A DNA stretch of 64,000 nucleotides from contig NZ_CP040709.1 of NCBI RefSeq assembly GCF_005952805.1, positions 744,001-808,000 of the forward strand. The letters run 5' to 3'. Under the pieces are notes generated by a model. The model saw only the letters and a list, made by a program, of their open reading frames with translations. It did not search any database and was not told the DNA's origin. This DNA is from Inhella inkyongensis (GTDB taxonomy: Bacteria > Pseudomonadota > Gammaproteobacteria > Burkholderiales > Burkholderiaceae_C). Below, piece after piece: positions 61,273-64,000 of the stretch. The translations under genes were made by a program, and so were the position numbers. Within the stretch, counting starts at the first letter, position 1. Each line of letters begins with the position of its first letter.

Positions 61273-61617
61273 ATGCGCACCCTCCCCACCCTGTGCCGTC
61301 AGCTGCTGCTCGTGCTGCTGTGCGCGCTGCTGAGCCTGCGCGGGGCGGCCGCTGGCGTACCGGCTGAGGCCTTCGGTCCCAGCAGGGCGGCCGCCGCCTG
61401 CCATGAGATGGCGGGCACAGATCCGGCATGGACCAACCAATCCGAGCTCGAGGCCGTGCACCACTGCATGGCCCATGGGCCCTGCTGCCTGCCTTTGATG
61501 CTCAGCGTGTCGGTGTTGCCGGATCGGGCCTGCACCGCGAGTGAGCAGGTCTTGCTCCATCCCCTGCTAGCGGCGCCGCAGGCCAGCCCGGAACCCCTGG
61601 ATCGACCGCCTAGTTGA
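61273..61617 (+). CDS. small exported His/Cys-rich protein, 114 aa
   Basis: From the ATG at 61273 the product has a signal peptide (LCRQLLLVLLCALLSLRGAAA) and a mature part rich in likely metal ligands (ACHEMAGTD and HHCMAHGPCC). It resembles small copper-related proteins by composition only; no family is certain. It lies between the HupE-like gene and the cupredoxin gene on the same strand. Confidence 0.55.
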   Translation: MRTLPTLCRQLLLVLLCALLSLRGAAAGVPAEAFGPSRAAAACHEMAGTDPAWTNQSELEAVHHCMAHGPCCLPLMLSVSVLPDRACTASEQVLLHPLLAAPQASPEPLDRPPS

Positions 61618-61720
61618 CTCGGGCCGCTCAATACTTTCGGTCCCGTTTTCAAGGCCTGCCGCCCAAGCTGTGCGGGGGCGTCGACCCGGCCATTCAGCCG
61701 GGCGCTTTCCAGGAGTTCCT

Positions 61721-62212
61721 ATGAAGAAGTTTGTGATCCAGGCCTTGAGCCTGGCCCTCTTGTGCGGCACCGCCGCCTGGGCCCACGGCCCCTCGCACGG
61801 CCCGGCGGCCCAGCACAGTCGGGTGCAAAAGGACTGGGGCATTGCCGGCACCCGCGCTCAGCGCACGGTAAAGGTCGAGATGGACGACACCATGCGTTTC
61901 AAGCCCGACCGTTTGGAAGTGCGCGAGGGCGAGACCCTGCGTCTGCAGATCCACAACAAGGGCAAGGTGATGCACGAGTTCGTGCTGGGCACGCCCAAGG
62001 AGTTGCAGGCCCATGCGGCCATGATGCAGAAGTTCCCCGACATGGCGCACGACGAGCCCTATATGGCCCATGTGCCGCCCGGCAAGACGGGCGAAATCGT
62101 CTGGACCTTCAACCGCCCCGGCGAGTTCCAGTTCGCCTGCCTGATCGCCGGTCACTTCCAAGCCGGCATGGTGGGCACTTTGGTGGTGACACCCAAGGGA
62201 GCCAAGCCATGA
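61721..62212 (+). CDS. cupredoxin-like periplasmic copper protein
   Basis: The 163-residue protein has a signal peptide (ALSLALLCGTAAWA), a His-rich start (HGPSHGPAAQH), and a cupredoxin domain with copper ligand candidates His in KVMHEFVLG and Cys, His and Met in FACLIAGHFQAGM. The ATG at 61721 follows AGGAGTTCCT. It overlaps the DUF411 gene by four bases (ATGA), and the pair is a common copper-handling unit. Confidence 0.85.
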   Translation: MKKFVIQALSLALLCGTAAWAHGPSHGPAAQHSRVQKDWGIAGTRAQRTVKVEMDDTMRFKPDRLEVREGETLRLQIHNKGKVMHEFVLGTPKELQAHAAMMQKFPDMAHDEPYMAHVPPGKTGEIVWTFNRPGEFQFACLIAGHFQAGMVGTLVVTPKGAKP

Positions 62213-62676
62213 AGCCACAAGTCCAAACCGCGCGCCGCCTGTTGATCGCCGCACTCGGTGTCTTGCCCTGGCTGCCGCTGGCGGCCCAAGGTCAGTTGCC
62301 CAAGGTGGTGGTGTGGAAGGGGCCGCAATGCGGCTGCTGCAAGGATTGGATTGCCCATCTGCAATCGCAGGGCTTTACGCAGTTCGAGGTGCATGACGAG
62401 GGCAATGACGAGGCGCGCAAGCGCCTGAAGATGCCCGTGGCGCTGGGCAGCTGCCACACCGCGCAGATCGAGGGCTATGCCATCGAGGGCCATGTGCCGG
62501 CGCGTGAGATCAAGCGCCTGCTCAAGGAGCGGCCCAAGGCCCTTGGCTTGGCGGTGCCGGCCATGCCGGTGGGCTCGCCCGGCATGGACGGCCCGGCCTA
62601 TGGCGGGCGGCGCGACCCCTACCAGGTGCTGCTCGTCAAACCCGACGGCAACACCCAGGTCTACCAAAACTACTGA
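62209..62676 (+). CDS. DUF411 copper-related protein
   Basis: The 155-residue exported protein has the DUF411 hallmarks: VVVWKGPQCGCCKDWIAHL with the C-x-C-C motif, PVALGSCHTAQIEGYAIEGHVPAREI and GLAVPAMPVGSPGMDG. Members of this family are found in copper and silver resistance operons. It is translationally coupled to the cupredoxin gene and followed nine bases later by another exported protein gene. Confidence 0.9.
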   Translation: MKPQVQTARRLLIAALGVLPWLPLAAQGQLPKVVVWKGPQCGCCKDWIAHLQSQGFTQFEVHDEGNDEARKRLKMPVALGSCHTAQIEGYAIEGHVPAREIKRLLKERPKALGLAVPAMPVGSPGMDGPAYGGRRDPYQVLLVKPDGNTQVYQNY

Positions 62677-62685
62677 GGATCGACG

Positions 62686-63060
62686 ATGAAGAACTTGACC
62701 GCTGGACTGGCCCTGGGGCTCGTCGCCCTGGGTGCGCACGCCGAGATCGTTGAGATCCGCTGGGATGCACAAGCCAAGTCGGAGGCCAGCTTCCAAGTGG
62801 CGCCCGGCAAGTTCGCGGAGGCCTGCGGCAAGCTCACCAAGGGCCAAAAGGTGAGCTGGTCCTTCGAGTCCGATCGGCCGCTGAACTTCAACATCCACTA
62901 CCACGTGGGCAAGAAGGTCGAGTACCCGGCCAAGCAGGCCGATGTGGCGCAGCTGCAGGGCGAGCTGGCCGTTGCGCTGGATCAAGACTATTGCTGGATG
63001 TGGAGCAACAAGGGCAACGCGCCGGCGGCGCTCAAGCTCTTGTTGCAGCGCAGCGAATAA
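62686..63060 (+). CDS. exported hypothetical protein, 124 aa
   Basis: The product has a signal peptide (MKNLTAGLALGLVALGAHA) and a beta-rich mature part with two Cys (FAEACGKL and DYCWMWSNKG) and a central LNFNIHYHVGKKVEY that offers His ligands. I do not know the family. Its position as the third gene of the cupredoxin-DUF411 unit suggests a role in metal handling. Confidence 0.7.
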   Translation: MKNLTAGLALGLVALGAHAEIVEIRWDAQAKSEASFQVAPGKFAEACGKLTKGQKVSWSFESDRPLNFNIHYHVGKKVEYPAKQADVAQLQGELAVALDQDYCWMWSNKGNAPAALKLLLQRSE

Positions 63061-63071
63061 ACTCCAGCCCG

Positions 63072-63300
63072 TTGGTGCGCGCGGCCTCCGCTTCTGGAGG
63101 TTGCCGTTCAACGGGAATCAGCAGGACCGTCGCCAGGGAGGCGACCCCCAAGCTGAGCTGCCCCCGCAACGGTAAGTGGACGAACTGGATGGCTTTTGAT
63201 CATCCAGTTCAATTCCTGTCGAAGCCACTGGATGCCCCGCGCATCTGGGAAGGACACAGGGGTCGTTCCATCAGCCCGGATACCGGCCAACAGGGGGGCG
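63072..63300 (+). ncRNA. cobalamin riboswitch
   Basis: The 315-base leader of the TonB receptor gene holds the conserved adenosylcobalamin riboswitch blocks in order: GGGAATCAGCAGGACC, GAGCTGCCCCCGCAACGGTA, GCCACTGGATGCCCC followed by CTGGGAAGGAC, and the B12 box AGCCCGGATACCGGCC at 63273-63288. It should lower expression of the receptor when cobalamin is plentiful. Confidence 0.93.
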
Positions 63301-63375
63301 TGCCTTCGGGTGCGCCATGAGGTGCGCGGCTGCGGGGAAGCGGTGGCGCACGTGCTTCGACTGCTGTTTTCCTTC

Positions 63376-64000
63376 ATGTCTCGTTTGTTCCCGGGCTGTG
63401 CCCGTCCTGCCGCCGTGGCCGCGGCCGTTTTGCTTTCCTGCTCCACCTTCGCCCAGACCCAGTTCGGGACCGTGGTGCTGACCGCCCAGCGCCAGCCGCA
63501 GCGCATCGATCAGGCCCTGGCCGAGGTCAGCGTCATCGACCGCGCCGAAATTGAGGCGCATGCCGGGCGCAGCCTGGTCGAGCTGTTGGCGGCCCAGCCC
63601 GGCATCCAGTTCTGGGCCAATGGCGGCTTGGGCAAGAGCGGCTCCATCTCTATCCGTGGCCTTGAGACCCGCCACACCCTGGTGCTGATCGACGGCGTGC
63701 GCAGCGGTTCGGCCACCACCGGCACGCCGGCTCTGGACAACCTGCCCCTGGATGCCATCGAGCGCATCGAGATCGTGCGCGGCCCGCTCTCGGGCCTGTA
63801 CGGCAGCGACGCCGTGGGCGGTGTGGTGCAGATCTTCACGCGCAAGGGGGCCCAGGGCCTGCAGACCCGGGTGCGTCTGGCCGCGGGCTCTCATGGCCTG
63901 CGCCAGGCCGGCGCAGGCCTGTCCTTCGGCGCCGGGCCTGTGGATGGCGCCATCGGCCTGCAGGCCCTGCGCGACGACGGTTTTTCCAGCACCAATGCCC
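63376..64000 (+). CDS. btuB: TonB-dependent vitamin B12 receptor, 5' part
   Basis: The reading frame opens at an ATG at 63376 and runs off the window after 208 codons. It has a signal peptide (PAAVAAAVLLSCSTFAQ), a TonB-box-like start (TVVLTAQRQPQRIDQALAEVSVIDRAEI), and a plug domain with SISIRGLETRHTLVLIDGVRSG and IERIEIVRGPLSGLYGSDAVGGVVQIFTRKG. The cobalamin riboswitch upstream makes a BtuB role likely. It is absent from complete-gene tests because it has no stop in the window. Confidence 0.88.
   Translation, partial: MSRLFPGCARPAAVAAAVLLSCSTFAQTQFGTVVLTAQRQPQRIDQALAEVSVIDRAEIEAHAGRSLVELLAAQPGIQFWANGGLGKSGSISIRGLETRHTLVLIDGVRSGSATTGTPALDNLPLDAIERIEIVRGPLSGLYGSDAVGGVVQIFTRKGAQGLQTRVRLAAGSHGLRQAGAGLSFGAGPVDGAIGLQALRDDGFSSTNA

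Overview
The window is high-GC DNA with dense, tightly packed genes. The cluster dapF - DUF484 - xerC, a GTG-initiated metK next to two LpxL/HtrB-type acyltransferase genes, and the protein sequences themselves all point to a betaproteobacterium of the order Burkholderiales. I cannot name the genus from sequence alone.

Region 1 (1-21,980) is chromosomal backbone. It holds an Lrp-type regulator end, an HDOD protein, small regulators, oxidoreductases, LysR and MerR regulators, a REC-GGDEF diguanylate cyclase, metK, two acyltransferases, dapF-DUF484-xerC, rlmI, a periplasmic solute-binding protein, a second Lrp regulator and glmS. Two copies of an intergenic element with terminal inverted repeats lie at 2,938-3,302 and 11,426-11,706. 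A relic of a metK 3' end sits beside the second copy.

Region 2 (22,004-47,837) is a complete Tn7-like transposon inserted 23 bp past the glmS stop codon. It has TGT...ACA ends, repeated TnsB-type end motifs and a perfect 5-bp target duplication (GCCGC). The two halves of a perfect 14-bp inverted repeat that followed glmS now flank it. It encodes TnsA, TnsB and TnsC on the minus strand, facing a TnsD-like protein, a small helix-turn-helix protein and a second TniQ on the plus strand. I see no tnsE and no CRISPR array. Cargo on the glmS side is an OLD-nuclease/UvrD-helicase pair (Gabija-like) followed by a DUF4238 gene. On the other side of tnsA come a predicted small RNA, an XRE-controlled, translationally coupled operon of mostly unknown proteins, a metallo-beta-lactamase-fold protein and a whole integron: intI, a LexA-like palindrome, attI, ten attC sites and eleven mostly uncharacterised cassette genes.

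Region 3 (47,838-64,000) is backbone again. It starts with a degenerate glmS-tail-like sequence. Next is a coupled NAD salvage operon (pncA-pncB-nadE-nadM) divergent from its likely repressor nrtR. Then come a ParB-like protein, a TPR-GGDEF protein and a lipoprotein sulfatase with a long Pro-Ala linker. A run of exported proteins with metal-binding features follows (YHYH lipoprotein, EF-hand/HupE protein, cupredoxin, DUF411 protein). The window ends with a cobalamin riboswitch ahead of a btuB-like TonB receptor that runs off the edge.

The most unusual part is the transposon: a Tn7-like carrier with two different TniQ proteins, antiphage-type cargo, an undescribed coupled operon and a cassette array in a single 25.8-kb unit.
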